Of a DNA stretch of 64,000 bases, positions 39,196 through 48,127 are shown piece after piece (the stretch's first letter is position 1; every line of letters begins with the position of its first letter). The position numbers were made by a program, and so were the translations under genes. Under the pieces are notes generated by a model. It made no database searches, had not been told where the DNA came from, and worked only from the letters and a program-made list of their open reading frames with translations. The stretch lies in NCBI RefSeq assembly GCF_018882215.1, contig NZ_JACVOX010000001.1, positions 667,902-731,901 of the forward strand. The letters are read 5' to 3'. Source of the DNA: Polynucleobacter sp. AP-Kaivos-20-H2 (lineage in GTDB: Bacteria; Pseudomonadota; Gammaproteobacteria; Burkholderiales; Burkholderiaceae).

Positions 39196-40131
39196 ATGAA
39201 ATCTGTAGCTGTTATTGGAACTGGAATCATGGGTGCTGGCATTGCAGCCGGCTTTATTGCCCAAAACATACCCGTAGTGATTCTGGGGAGATCAAAAGAC
39301 AAGGCTGACGCCTGCTTGGATAAAGCCATCAGCCTTGCAAAAAAAATAGGTATGGTTGGAGACAATGCCGCTAAAGATGATGCTGACATAAAGAAGCAGC
39401 AATTCATTGGGGTCCTAGAGGATTGGCAGGACTGGAATCAATTCTCCTGGGTGATTGAGACTGTTGCCGAGAACTTAGAACTAAAACAAAAAGTTTTCCA
39501 ACACCTTGATCAAGTGGTGCCACTAGATATTCCTATTGGCAGCAATAGCTCAGGCTTCCCCATCAGCAAAATTGCAGAAGGCCTCAAAACTGCAAACCGT
39601 ATGATGGGTGCGCACTATTTCATGCCCGCAGAAGTTGTTCCTCTGGTTGAGATTGTTATGGGACAAAAAACAGAGCTCAAATATGCGGAGCAAGCTTGCG
39701 AACTGTATCGGGCTATCGAAAAGAAGCCCGTCCTGGTAAAGAAGGATATTCCTGGATTTTTAGCGAACCGTATTCAACATGCTTTGATGAGAGAAGCGCT
39801 CTCGCTCGTACAAGAGGGAATTGCTACGCCAGCCGATATTGATGATGCGGTGAGATATAGCTTTGGCTTCCGTTACGCCGCTGTAGGCCCGATGACACAA
39901 AAAGAAATTTCAGGCTGGGATGGAATGGCGAATGCCGCTAAGGAAATTTATCCTTCGCTTTCTAATATCACTGCCTTACCTCCAAAAGTAGTGCAACTCA
40001 TGGCCGATGGGAAAACAGGTATGAAAGCTGGGGAAGGATTTAGGAAGTGGACCCCGGAAGAAATCAAAACTGTTTCCGACTCCTACTCTCGTAGGTTGAA
40101 GGCTGCTTTTGACGTTCTCAATATTGAATGA
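39196..40131 (+). CDS. 3-hydroxyacyl-CoA dehydrogenase-like NAD-dependent dehydrogenase
   Basis: 311 residues from the ATG at 39196; an upstream in-frame TTG at 39187 is less likely. The N-terminal Rossmann motif GTGIMG (8-13) is followed by IGSNSSGFPIS and GAHYFMPAEVVPLVEIV, which correspond to the catalytic Ser and His region of the 3-hydroxyacyl-CoA and L-gulonate 3-dehydrogenase superfamily. The C-terminal helical domain has KDIPGFLANRIQHALMREAL. Given neighbours that act on sugar acids, a non-CoA hydroxy acid such as L-gulonate is a fair guess. Its end overlaps the converging enolase-superfamily gene by 14 bases. Confidence 0.85.
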   Translation: MKSVAVIGTGIMGAGIAAGFIAQNIPVVILGRSKDKADACLDKAISLAKKIGMVGDNAAKDDADIKKQQFIGVLEDWQDWNQFSWVIETVAENLELKQKVFQHLDQVVPLDIPIGSNSSGFPISKIAEGLKTANRMMGAHYFMPAEVVPLVEIVMGQKTELKYAEQACELYRAIEKKPVLVKKDIPGFLANRIQHALMREALSLVQEGIATPADIDDAVRYSFGFRYAAVGPMTQKEISGWDGMANAAKEIYPSLSNITALPPKVVQLMADGKTGMKAGEGFRKWTPEEIKTVSDSYSRRLKAAFDVLNIE

Positions 40132-41263
40132 TTGAGTAATCTTGAGCTACAGCATCTTTCACAAGATCGAGGTTGGGAGTAATCCCGATGCCAATAGAGC
40201 TCAATTGAGCGATATCAAGATGGCCATGCGTTGCCGTTAATGGACGATCGCAGATATCAAAGCGTAGATATTGATTTGACATGCTAAATCCCCAAGGCAC
40301 ATCTCCTATCGCAAAACCGATGGATGCTGTTGCAGCCCCCGCTAGAGATGTTTCTGCTACTTTGCAAGCTAAGTTGAGTTTTAGATTATTTGCTCGCAAG
40401 GTTTGTGCGCTTTTGCAGGCCGCCAGTACACCGCCAGTTTTAATAAGTTTTAGACTAGCGCCATCAAGGGCCTTAGCTTTCACAAATTCCTCTATCTCAT
40501 CTGTGCCATGGATAGATTCATCCAAGCCAATTGGAATTGGGGATTGCTGCTTGAGCAAGACGAAATCAGCCATTGCAGAATCTGCGTTAATCAGCTGTTC
40601 AGCAAATGACAGTTTGCACGCCTGCTTTGAGGTGCAAAACTGTATAGCCCCTTCTAATGACATGGCACCGTTAGCATCCACTGAAATGACGTCGCCCTCT
40701 AGCAGATCTGAGAGCGCCTTGACTCGACGTAAATCCTCTTCAACTGATAAAGAACCAATCTTTATTTTCCAATGCTTAAATCCTGCTTCACGAAATAATT
40801 TAGCGTCAGCGATTTCTTTTTCCAATGAACCGCCAAGCATGCGCAGCAAGGGAATCTGGGCCACTTCCGGTGAAGCAACGCCTACAGCAAATGAGCGCAA
40901 ATATTTCCATAGCGCGATCGAATTTTTCTGTGTATACAGATCAAGTAATGCCATCTCCAAACAAGACTTAGCTGATGGATTGCCATACAAAATTGCATCA
41001 AATAGTTTAGAAAAATCCTTAGGATCACCCCACTCAATTGCACGTGCTTTTTCCACCAAATACTTTACGCTCGCTAATAGGCTCTCGAGAGTCTCGCCAG
41101 TCATGAGGGGTGCAACAGATGCCTCACCCCAACCTTGGCGACCCTCTTCATCGGTGAGGCAAAGCAATACAGTTTTGGCATCCACAATCACTTCTTTAGC
41201 CATCTTGATTGGCTCAATGAGTGGAATTGAAAGCGGGAAGATGGTTGCCTGAGTGATTTTCAT
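40118..41263 (-). CDS. Enolase superfamily enzyme, muconate-lactonizing subgroup
   Basis: 381 residues from the ATG at 41263, chosen because the protein then begins MKITQATIFPLSIPL; an ATG at 41278 is also in frame, and neither has a good ribosome binding site. Numbered from 41263, the catalytic residues are Lys166 and Lys168 (KIKIG), Asp196 (DANG), Glu222 (AEQ), Asp248 (LDES) and Lys275 (LIKTGG), the muconate-lactonizing arrangement with lysines on both sides. The subgroup includes cycloisomerases, dipeptide epimerases and succinylbenzoate synthase. The dehydratase-rich neighbourhood does not match any of these directly, so its reaction is open. Confidence 0.85.
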   Translation of the reverse strand: MKITQATIFPLSIPLIEPIKMAKEVIVDAKTVLLCLTDEEGRQGWGEASVAPLMTGETLESLLASVKYLVEKARAIEWGDPKDFSKLFDAILYGNPSAKSCLEMALLDLYTQKNSIALWKYLRSFAVGVASPEVAQIPLLRMLGGSLEKEIADAKLFREAGFKHWKIKIGSLSVEEDLRRVKALSDLLEGDVISVDANGAMSLEGAIQFCTSKQACKLSFAEQLINADSAMADFVLLKQQSPIPIGLDESIHGTDEIEEFVKAKALDGASLKLIKTGGVLAACKSAQTLRANNLKLNLACKVAETSLAGAATASIGFAIGDVPWGFSMSNQYLRFDICDRPLTATHGHLDIAQLSSIGIGITPNLDLVKDAVAQDYSIIQY

Positions 41264-41317
41264 TTTTTTACACAACATTTAAATAAGAATAAACAATAAG
41301 AATACGGAGAACATTAC

Positions 41318-42280
41318 ATGAGAAAAATCTTTATTGCATTATCGCTAGTTAGCATAGGCTTTACCAACAGCATACAGGCGCAGAGCTATCCCACTCAACC
41401 CATCAAGCTAATCGTTCCATTTGCTGCGGGTGGGCCTTCTGATGTTTTGGCGAGAGGTTTTACTCCCAAACTTGGCGAAAACCTTAGTCAACCTATCATT
41501 ATTGAAAACAAGCCGGGCGCAGGCGCTAATCTTGCCGCTGAGTATGTAGCCAATTCCAAACCCGATGGCTACACCCTTTTTCTGATGATGGTGGGCACCC
41601 AAGCTATTAACGAAACGCTTTATAAAAAACTGAATTACAACCTCGTTAAAGATTTTGCTCCTGTCAGCTTGGTCGCATCTTCATCGCTATTATTTGTCGC
41701 TAACCCATCGGCACCTTTCAAAACAATTCCAGAACTCATTGCCTATGCGAAAGCTAATCCCAATAAAGTAAGCTTTGCCTCATCAGGTGCTGGGACACCA
41801 CTTCACCTAGGTGGCGAACTATTTAATACGCAAGCGGGAACCGATATTCTGCATGTGCCTTATAAGGGCGCCGCACCAGCATTAACTGATGTACTTGGTG
41901 GTCAAATTGAAACTGCGCTTGTTGGTACGCCTGCAGCTTTACCCTATGTGCGTTCTGGAAAATTGATCCCACTAGGTATTACCAGTCTTAAACGCTCTCC
42001 AAGCGCCCCAGAAATTCCAGCGATTTCAGAGTACCTACCTAAATTTGAAGTTGAGCTTGTATACGCAATCGTTGCACCAGCACGGACACCAAAAGTGATT
42101 GTCGACAAACTGAATGCACAACTCATCAGTGTGCTTAACAATCCAGAAATCAAAGCGCAAATTAATGGAAAGGGCTTTGAAGTGGTCACCAGTACCCCAA
42201 ACTATTTGGGTGACTACATTAAGTCCGAAGTGGCTAAGTGGGCCCCTATTGTTAAGAAATCTGGCGCAACTGCTGAATAA
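41318..42280 (+). CDS. Bug-family binding protein (second of the catabolic island)
   Basis: 320 residues with a signal peptide (cleavage after IQA near 21). QSYPTQPIKLIVPFAAGGPSDVLAR opens the mature protein, and FASSGAGTPLHLGGELF and VPYKGAAPALTDVLGGQIE are the usual ligand loops. A CGGAG ribosome binding site precedes the ATG by about 9 bases. It is followed after 26 bases by the UxaA-like dehydratase, which suggests co-transcription and a shared substrate. No TctAB permease genes are nearby. It diverges from the enolase-superfamily gene across only 54 bases. Confidence 0.9.
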   Translation: MRKIFIALSLVSIGFTNSIQAQSYPTQPIKLIVPFAAGGPSDVLARGFTPKLGENLSQPIIIENKPGAGANLAAEYVANSKPDGYTLFLMMVGTQAINETLYKKLNYNLVKDFAPVSLVASSSLLFVANPSAPFKTIPELIAYAKANPNKVSFASSGAGTPLHLGGELFNTQAGTDILHVPYKGAAPALTDVLGGQIETALVGTPAALPYVRSGKLIPLGITSLKRSPSAPEIPAISEYLPKFEVELVYAIVAPARTPKVIVDKLNAQLISVLNNPEIKAQINGKGFEVVTSTPNYLGDYIKSEVAKWAPIVKKSGATAE

Positions 42281-42306
42281 TTAAACTATTGAATCGAAAG
42301 AAACCG

Positions 42307-43854
42307 ATGATTGAGATCTCTGAAAAAAAACTGGCTGGCCCTGTTATTCGTCTGCATCCTAATGACAATATTGTGGTCGCACGGGTTGATGTTGGAATTG
42401 GTGCTGAAGTTCCTAGCGAGAACTTTACAAGTCGCAGCCAAGTGCCTGCTGGCTACAAAATTGCTACCAAAAAGATCCTCAAGGGCGAGCCAATTCTGAA
42501 ATACAACGTCACGGTAGGTTTTGCGAATACCGACATTGAACCCGGCACGATGGTACATAGCCACAATACCGAGTTTCGCGAGTTTGATCGTGACTATGCT
42601 TATGCAAGCGAATATAAGCCGACCCAATTATTACCTGAAGATCAGCGCGCTACATTTCAGGGTTATGTCAGACCCAATGGAAAAGTAGGAACACGTAATT
42701 TCATCGGCATCCTATCGACAGTAAATTGTTCGGCAACTGTTGTGAACAAAATTGCAGATTGGTTTACCCCTGAAAGATTGAAAGATTTTCCTAATGTAGA
42801 TGGAGTCGTAGCGTTTAGTCATGACATCGGCTGTGGCATGGAGATGAGTGGTGAGCCGATGCAATTACTTCGCCGCACTATGGCTGGATATGCTCGTCAC
42901 CCCAACCTAGCGGCTGCTCTAATTGTGGGTCTTGGTTGCGAGCGCAATCAATTAAAAGGTTTGATGGAGCAGGAGGACCTGGCCGAAGGCAATACTCTGC
43001 ATACCTTCATCATGCAAGAATCGGGTGGTACGCGCAAAACTATTGAGGCTGGCATCGAAGCTGTCAAAGCACTTCTGCCTGCGGCTAATCAAGTAAAACG
43101 GGAAACGGTATCAGCAAGTCACCTGACTGTTGGCTTGCAGTGTGGTGGTTCCGATGGCTTTTCATCAATTACAGCCAATCCTGCACTAGGTGCTGCGATT
43201 GATATTTTGTCCCGTCATGGTGGCACTGGCATTCTTTCGGAAACCCCAGAGATTTATGGTGTAGAGCACACCCTTACCCGCCGCGCTGTTAGCAAAGAAG
43301 TGGGTGAAAAGCTCATTAAGCGAATTCGCTGGTGGAAGGATGAATACTCTGTTGGTAGAGATGTGCAAATTAACGGGCAAGTAAGTCCCGGCAATCAAAT
43401 TGGTGGTTTAGCGAATATTTTTGAGAAGTCCCTAGGCTCCTCCATGAAGGGTGGCACTGGTCCTCTAATGGAAGTCTATAAGTACGCAGAGCCAGTGAGC
43501 ACTAAAGGCTTTGTATTTATGGATACCCCGGGATTTGACCCCGTATCCGCCACTGGCCAGATCGCTGGCGGCGCTAATCTGATTGCCTTTACCACCGGTC
43601 GTGGATCCATGTTCGGCTCTAAGCCTGCGCCCTGCATCAAATTAGCCACCAATACGCCAATGTACCAGCGCCTTACTGAAGATATGGACATTAATTGCGG
43701 TGAGATTTTGGATGGCACCGTCTCCGTTCAGGAGATGGGTCAGCGGATATTTGAGTTATTCCTGCGTACTGCCTCCGGGGAGGCCTCCAAAAGCGAACTT
43801 CTTGGCCTAGGAGATTATGAATTTGTTCCATGGCAAATTGGGGTAATGAGCTAA
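42307..43854 (+). CDS. Altronate dehydratase (UxaA) family protein
   Basis: 515 residues from the ATG at 42307, with a purine-rich GAAAGAA just upstream; an in-frame TTG at 42289 is an alternative. The N-terminal SAF domain (about 1-95) and the C-terminal dehydratase domain with GYVRPNGKVGTRNFIGIL, AFSHDIGCGMEM and QCGGSDGFSSITANPALGAA match UxaA/GarD proteins. These iron-dependent enzymes dehydrate D-altronate or galactarate. The C-terminus has FMDTPGFDPVSATGQIAGGAN, typical of the family. The real substrate may be any aldonate or aldarate; the lactonase and dehydrogenases nearby are consistent with a sugar acid pathway. Confidence 0.87.
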   Translation: MIEISEKKLAGPVIRLHPNDNIVVARVDVGIGAEVPSENFTSRSQVPAGYKIATKKILKGEPILKYNVTVGFANTDIEPGTMVHSHNTEFREFDRDYAYASEYKPTQLLPEDQRATFQGYVRPNGKVGTRNFIGILSTVNCSATVVNKIADWFTPERLKDFPNVDGVVAFSHDIGCGMEMSGEPMQLLRRTMAGYARHPNLAAALIVGLGCERNQLKGLMEQEDLAEGNTLHTFIMQESGGTRKTIEAGIEAVKALLPAANQVKRETVSASHLTVGLQCGGSDGFSSITANPALGAAIDILSRHGGTGILSETPEIYGVEHTLTRRAVSKEVGEKLIKRIRWWKDEYSVGRDVQINGQVSPGNQIGGLANIFEKSLGSSMKGGTGPLMEVYKYAEPVSTKGFVFMDTPGFDPVSATGQIAGGANLIAFTTGRGSMFGSKPAPCIKLATNTPMYQRLTEDMDINCGEILDGTVSVQEMGQRIFELFLRTASGEASKSELLGLGDYEFVPWQIGVMS

Positions 43855-43915
43855 GAGAACTGTAGAATCAATCTTATTAGCTCAACCCAGACAGAAATCA
43901 AACTGAAACAGGCTT

Positions 43916-44896
43916 ATGAAATTTAGGGATTACTACGAAACTCTTGGCGTAGCTCGTGGCGCCACTGAAGCTGAGATTAAATCAGCCTATCGCAAGATGG
44001 CGCGCAAGTTCCATCCGGATGTTAATAAAGAGCCTGGTGCTGAAGAGCAGTTCAAGCAAATCGGCGAAGCTTATGCCGTTTTAAAGGACACTGAGAAACG
44101 CGCAGCCTACGATCGCTTTGGCGAGAACTGGAAAAACGGTCAAGACTTTACCCCTCCGCCAAATTGGAATGAAGGCTTTGAATATTCTGATGACGGCTTT
44201 GGCGGTGGTCATCCAGGTTACGGTGGCGGTTTTGAAGGTGATCAAAGCGAATTCTTTGAATCTCTGTTTGGTCGCGGCAAACATCGCCAAGGTGGTCGTG
44301 GTGGCAATCCTCGCCAGGGTATGAATTTCAAAGGCCAAGATCATCACGCCAAAATTTTGATTGATCTCGCAGATGCCTATAACGGAGCTAAGCGCACTAT
44401 TGCATTACATATGCCCGTGCAAGATGCAAGCGGCCACGTCAGTACCCAAGAACGCAAGTTAGATGTCAGCATCCCTAAAGGCATTAAGGCTGGCCAAAAT
44501 CTGCGACTCTCTGGACAAGGTGGCCCTGGTGTTGGCGAGGGCCCTGCTGGTGACCTCTATCTCGAAATAGAATTTCATCCTAACGCTATTTATCGCGTAG
44601 AAGGCAAGGATGTCTTCATCGATATTCCTTTGGCGCCGTGGGAAGCGGCACTGGGTACTACCGTCAACGTCCCCACTCCTGCAGGCAGTACTTTAGAATT
44701 GAAGATCCCCGCCGGAACTGTTGCTGGTCGGAAGATGCGCCTTAAAGGTAAAGGCATACCAAGTTCAGAGCCAGGTGATTTATATGCGGTACCTTCTATC
44801 GCCTTGCCTCCTGCTGATACTGAATCACAAAAAGAAGCTTATCAAGCCTTTGAGAAGGCTTTTGATTTCAACCCTAGAACACACTTGAAGAGATGA
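43916..44896 (+). CDS. cbpA: DnaJ-like co-chaperone CbpA
   Basis: 326 residues. The J domain (1-70) has the HPD motif at 33-35, needed to stimulate DnaK ATPase. A Gly/Phe-rich region (about 75-140) and the two C-terminal beta domains (from about 145) follow, with no zinc-finger, as in CbpA rather than DnaJ. CbpA is a cytoplasmic, nucleoid-associated co-chaperone. The stop overlaps the start of the next gene (ATGA), which encodes its CbpM-type modulator, a standard pair. Confidence 0.93.
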   Translation: MKFRDYYETLGVARGATEAEIKSAYRKMARKFHPDVNKEPGAEEQFKQIGEAYAVLKDTEKRAAYDRFGENWKNGQDFTPPPNWNEGFEYSDDGFGGGHPGYGGGFEGDQSEFFESLFGRGKHRQGGRGGNPRQGMNFKGQDHHAKILIDLADAYNGAKRTIALHMPVQDASGHVSTQERKLDVSIPKGIKAGQNLRLSGQGGPGVGEGPAGDLYLEIEFHPNAIYRVEGKDVFIDIPLAPWEAALGTTVNVPTPAGSTLELKIPAGTVAGRKMRLKGKGIPSSEPGDLYAVPSIALPPADTESQKEAYQAFEKAFDFNPRTHLKR

Positions 44897-45210
44897 TTGA
44901 TATGACACAAACCAATATCACTTGGATTGAAGGTGCTGTTGTAGAGAATGAGGTGCACATGACCATTGTTGAACTCTCTCATGCCTCACGCACACCTGAA
45001 GATCTCATCATGACCTGGGTATCCGAAGGTGTTTTAAGTCCAGCCGGCTCTTCACCTCAGAATTGGCGCTTTAGTGGCGACTCTTTGCGAAGAGCAAAAA
45101 CCGCGGCACACCTCACCCATGATCTCGAGTTGAATGTGCCTGGGGTTGCCTTAGCACTAGACTTGCTTGATGAAATCGCCCAGTTGCGCGCTCGTTTACC
45201 TCGCGACTAG
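44893..45210 (+). CDS. cbpM: Chaperone modulator CbpM
   Basis: 105 residues. The sequence has the MerR-like fold of CbpM proteins, with the LSHASRTPEDLIMTWVSEGVLSP segment and the C-terminal LALDLLDEIAQLRARL helix. CbpM binds the J domain of CbpA and inhibits its action. The ATG overlaps the cbpA stop by 4 bases, so the two are made together. Placement and length support the assignment, although sequence conservation in this family is low. Confidence 0.85.
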   Translation: MIDMTQTNITWIEGAVVENEVHMTIVELSHASRTPEDLIMTWVSEGVLSPAGSSPQNWRFSGDSLRRAKTAAHLTHDLELNVPGVALALDLLDEIAQLRARLPRD

Positions 45211-45219
45211 GCTATAGCA

Positions 45220-47166
45220 CTAAGACTCTGAACGACTCAATAACTGCTCCCAGCGTTGTAGCTTTTGATCTAAGTCAGCAGTGATTTCACTCAAGCGCGC
45301 TTGCATGCTCGCTGCCAACTCAGGTTCATTTTTATAGAGATCGGGATTGCTCATGGCAATACCAATGTCGGCCTGCTCAGTTTCCAATGTCTCGATCTGT
45401 AATGGCAAAACTTCCAGTTCTTGGCGCTCTTTGCCATTGAGCTTCTGAACTCCACTCTTAGCTACAGGCTTAACTTCTGTCTTAGCTTCTGTCTTAGCTT
45501 CTACCTTTGCCTCTGCTTTGACCTCAAGCTTATCTACAGATTTTGTGTTGGCATTGGCAGTGGCAGCACGAATTTTGTCTGAGCGCGCTTTCTGGATTTT
45601 CCAATCCTCATAACCCCCTTCGTACTCACGCCAGAAGCCATCACCCTCGTTGGCAATAATGCTAGTGACGACGTTATCTAGGAAGTAACGATCATGACTG
45701 ACCAAGAAAACCGTGCCCTTATAGTCTTGCAAGAGTTGCTCAAGCAAATCTAAAGTATCAATATCTAAATCGTTAGTAGGTTCATCCAAGACCAAGACGT
45801 TTGCAGGCCGCGCAAATAGGCGTGCTAGTAATAAACGATTACGCTCACCACCCGATAAAGTACTTACTGGGGAATTGGTTCTCTCAGGAGCAAATAAGAA
45901 ATCGCTCAGGTAACTCTTAACGTGCTTTTTATTGCCATTGATTTCAATCCACTCACTACCTGGGCTAATGTAATCTTCCAGCGAAGCATTCAGATCCAAA
46001 CCTTCGCGCATTTGATCAAAGTAAGCGACCTCAATACGTGTACCCATAGTTGCGGTACCAGAGTCTGGCGCAATAGTTCCCAAAATCAATTTCAGCAAAG
46101 TTGTTTTGCCTGCGCCATTAGGACCCAGTAAACCAACCTTATCACCGCGCAAAATCGTTGCCGTGAAATCTTGCACAATCGGACGATCATAGGTTTTGCT
46201 AACGTTTTGAAGATCAGCCACAATCTTGCCGCTTCGATCTCCAGCAGAAACAGCCAACTTCACCTGCCCCATCGCATCTCTGCGTTCGGCACGGCTACTC
46301 CGTAATTTTTCTAAACGGGCAATTCGGGCAACGCTTCGAGTGCGGCGTGCCTCAACCCCTTTACGAATCCAGACCTCTTCTTGCGCCAATAATTTATCGG
46401 CACGAGCATTAGCCAAAGATTCAGAATTCAGTTCTTGTTCTTTTAAAACTTCATATTGTGTAAAGTTACCAGGGTAGCTACGGAGGATGCCGCGATCGAG
46501 CTCAACAATCTGGGTGCAGACGTTATCCAAGAAGGCGCGATCATGGGTAATCAAAATGACTGAGCCTTGATACTCTTTGAGCAATTCCTCTAACCATGCA
46601 ATCGAATCCAAATCCAAATGGTTGGTTGGCTCATCAAGTAGCAGCACGTCAGGCATCTCAACTAAAGCACGCGCTAAGGCAACCCGTTTCTTAGTGCCGC
46701 CAGAAAGTGTATTGATTTTGAGATCAGTCTCTAAGTGCAAACGATCTAATGTTTCATAAACACGTTGCTCCCAATTCCAACCGCTCAAAGCCTCTAATTG
46801 CGACTGCACTTCGTCAAGACGATCATGGGAAGCATCATCCCATTCACCAACGCTAAGAGCCTCGTATTCCTCGCGCAAGGCCTTAGCTTGAGCAACGCCT
46901 TTCGATACCGCCTCGAAGACAGTCTCTTCAGCCTCAAATATAGGCTCTTGAGGAACATAAGCAGTTCTGAGGCCTTGCTGATATTGCAACAGGCCATCAT
47001 CCATTTTTTCTATACCGGCCAATATCTTCAACAAAGAAGATTTACCAGTGCCATTGCGGCCAATTAAGCCAACACGTTCACCAGATTCCAGTGAGAAAGC
47101 GGTGTTTGCGAGGAGGTCAACGTGGCCAAAAGCCAGTTTTGCATCAGTGAGTACGATTAAAGCCAT
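45220..47166 (-). CDS. uup: ABC-F family ATPase, Uup type
   Basis: 648 residues with two ABC domains in one chain and no membrane part. Walker A motifs are GRNGTGKS (37-44) and GPNGAGKT (near 350), the signatures LSGGTKKR and LSGGERNR follow, and each has a LLLDEP or LVLDEP Walker B. The C-terminal ~90 residues begin with a Lys/Val/Glu-rich linker and end in a coiled-coil tail typical of Uup, which in E. coli binds DNA and affects transposon excision and ribosome function. ABC-F proteins act on the ribosome E site. It converges with the cbpAM genes. Confidence 0.92.
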   Translation of the reverse strand: MALIVLTDAKLAFGHVDLLANTAFSLESGERVGLIGRNGTGKSSLLKILAGIEKMDDGLLQYQQGLRTAYVPQEPIFEAEETVFEAVSKGVAQAKALREEYEALSVGEWDDASHDRLDEVQSQLEALSGWNWEQRVYETLDRLHLETDLKINTLSGGTKKRVALARALVEMPDVLLLDEPTNHLDLDSIAWLEELLKEYQGSVILITHDRAFLDNVCTQIVELDRGILRSYPGNFTQYEVLKEQELNSESLANARADKLLAQEEVWIRKGVEARRTRSVARIARLEKLRSSRAERRDAMGQVKLAVSAGDRSGKIVADLQNVSKTYDRPIVQDFTATILRGDKVGLLGPNGAGKTTLLKLILGTIAPDSGTATMGTRIEVAYFDQMREGLDLNASLEDYISPGSEWIEINGNKKHVKSYLSDFLFAPERTNSPVSTLSGGERNRLLLARLFARPANVLVLDEPTNDLDIDTLDLLEQLLQDYKGTVFLVSHDRYFLDNVVTSIIANEGDGFWREYEGGYEDWKIQKARSDKIRAATANANTKSVDKLEVKAEAKVEAKTEAKTEVKPVAKSGVQKLNGKERQELEVLPLQIETLETEQADIGIAMSNPDLYKNEPELAASMQARLSEITADLDQKLQRWEQLLSRSES

Positions 47167-47271
47167 GCTGACATTATCGTCATTTCCTCAAAAGAGGAGA
47201 TATTTCTGCTCATTTCGGGAAGACTTCTCCTTCCTTGCAGGCCATGCGGGACTTGGTAGGTTGGACTAGTC

Positions 47272-47299
47272 AAAAAATAGAGCCCCTAAGGGGCTCTAT
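47272..47299 (-). terminator. Strong intrinsic terminator after ompW
   Basis: An 11-bp perfect stem (47277-47287 with 47289-47299) is GC-rich in the centre and is followed by six U residues in minus-strand RNA. The printed loop is a single base, so the real loop opens the inner pairs. It lies 24 bases past the ompW stop. Confidence 0.85.
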
Positions 47300-47322
47300 C
47301 TTAAGACCTAAGAACTAAATTC

Positions 47323-47958
47323 TTAGAACTTGTAAGTCACACCAACAGCTGGCATCCATGGATTCAATGTCAACTTGCCAGATGCGCCGGCAAGCGCTCC
47401 GCTACCAGTTACATTGGTATTCATAGTTGCATATTTCACATCAACGTTTAAACCCCAATTTTTATCCAGCATGTAATCCATGCCAACTTGACCAACAAAA
47501 CCAACGCTTGACTGATCAACTTGAACCTGATTTCCGAGCGCAGGGAAATTTTGACGATTTCCAAAGATGGTGTAATTGATACCAGCGCCAACATAAGGTT
47601 TAAAAGCACCTAAATCAGTAAAGTGGTACTGAGCTAAAAGTGATGGCGGCAAAGCTGTAATCTTACCGGCGTTGGCACTACCTGGGCCATAAGTAATATT
47701 CACCTGCTGCGGCCATGTCAACACCAATTCAGCAGCAATATTTTTTGTGAAAAAGTAAGAAACATCAAACTCAGGAATAACTTGATTTTTAGCTTTTACG
47801 TTTGCGGCTTGAACCAAGCCAGACTGTCCATTTTGCCAAAGCAGATCCACCGCACGGACACGCAACATCCATGGATTTTCTTCTGCTTGAGCTTGAGCCG
47901 CGATTGGGGCTAAGGATGTTACAGCAGCCATTGCTGCTATGAGTGTCTTAATACGCAT
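47323..47958 (-). CDS. ompW: OmpW-family outer membrane protein
   Basis: 211 residues from the ATG at 47958; the frame is open up to 47997 but this start puts the signal peptide MRIKTLIAAMAAVTSLAPIA at the N-terminus and has a GGGAAA ribosome binding site. Cleavage is likely after AQA near 23. The eight-stranded barrel pattern includes NPWMLRVRAVDLLW, FFTKNIAAELVLTWPQ and the C-terminal MPAVGVTYKF with terminal Phe required for barrel assembly. OmpW proteins are small channels and respond to oxygen and osmotic stress. Two FNR-type boxes lie upstream, and an imperfect inverted repeat (47978-47988 with 48000-48009) lies in the 5' region. Confidence 0.92.
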   Translation of the reverse strand: MRIKTLIAAMAAVTSLAPIAAQAQAEENPWMLRVRAVDLLWQNGQSGLVQAANVKAKNQVIPEFDVSYFFTKNIAAELVLTWPQQVNITYGPGSANAGKITALPPSLLAQYHFTDLGAFKPYVGAGINYTIFGNRQNFPALGNQVQVDQSSVGFVGQVGMDYMLDKNWGLNVDVKYATMNTNVTGSGALAGASGKLTLNPWMPAVGVTYKF

Positions 47959-48023
47959 GATGGTTTCCCTTTTTCTTATCAATTTCGATGAAATCATTTT
48001 CGAATTGATGAAGGGAGTGCAAT

Positions 48024-48037
48024 TTGATGTAAATCAA
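48024..48037 (-). promoter_or_regulatory. FNR/CRP-type box, proximal site upstream of ompW
   Basis: A perfect TTGAT-GTAA-ATCAA, matching the FNR/ANR consensus with four central bases. It is centred about 72 bases before the ompW ATG, consistent with an activator site near -41.5 if transcription starts near 47989. ompW is oxygen-regulated by FNR in enterobacteria. Confidence 0.7.
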
Positions 48038-48095
48038 ATTGACTGAGGCTGGAGATTTTTTATTGGTTAAAAAGCAACAGAGTTTTTGGGCTTAT

Positions 48096-48109
48096 TTGAT
48101 CTAGATCAA
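48096..48109 (-). promoter_or_regulatory. FNR/CRP-type box, distal site upstream of ompW
   Basis: A perfect palindrome TTGAT-CTAG-ATCAA, the second FNR/ANR consensus match in this 170-base gap, 72 bases upstream of the first. It lies just beyond the hemN stop codon. The two sites are about seven helical turns apart and on the same DNA face. Confidence 0.65.
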
Positions 48110-48127
48110 ATTACCTCAGACTTACCC

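Noticed and set aside
40281..41252. A 323-residue plus-strand reading frame opposite the enolase-superfamily gene
   Set aside because: The minus-strand protein has every catalytic residue of its family; the opposite frame is Ser/Ala-rich, has no recognisable motif and no ribosome binding site of note.
47978..48009. Inverted repeat in the ompW 5' region as a possible riboswitch
   Set aside because: Arms are imperfect and AT-rich and no known riboswitch core is visible; mentioned only in the gene entry.
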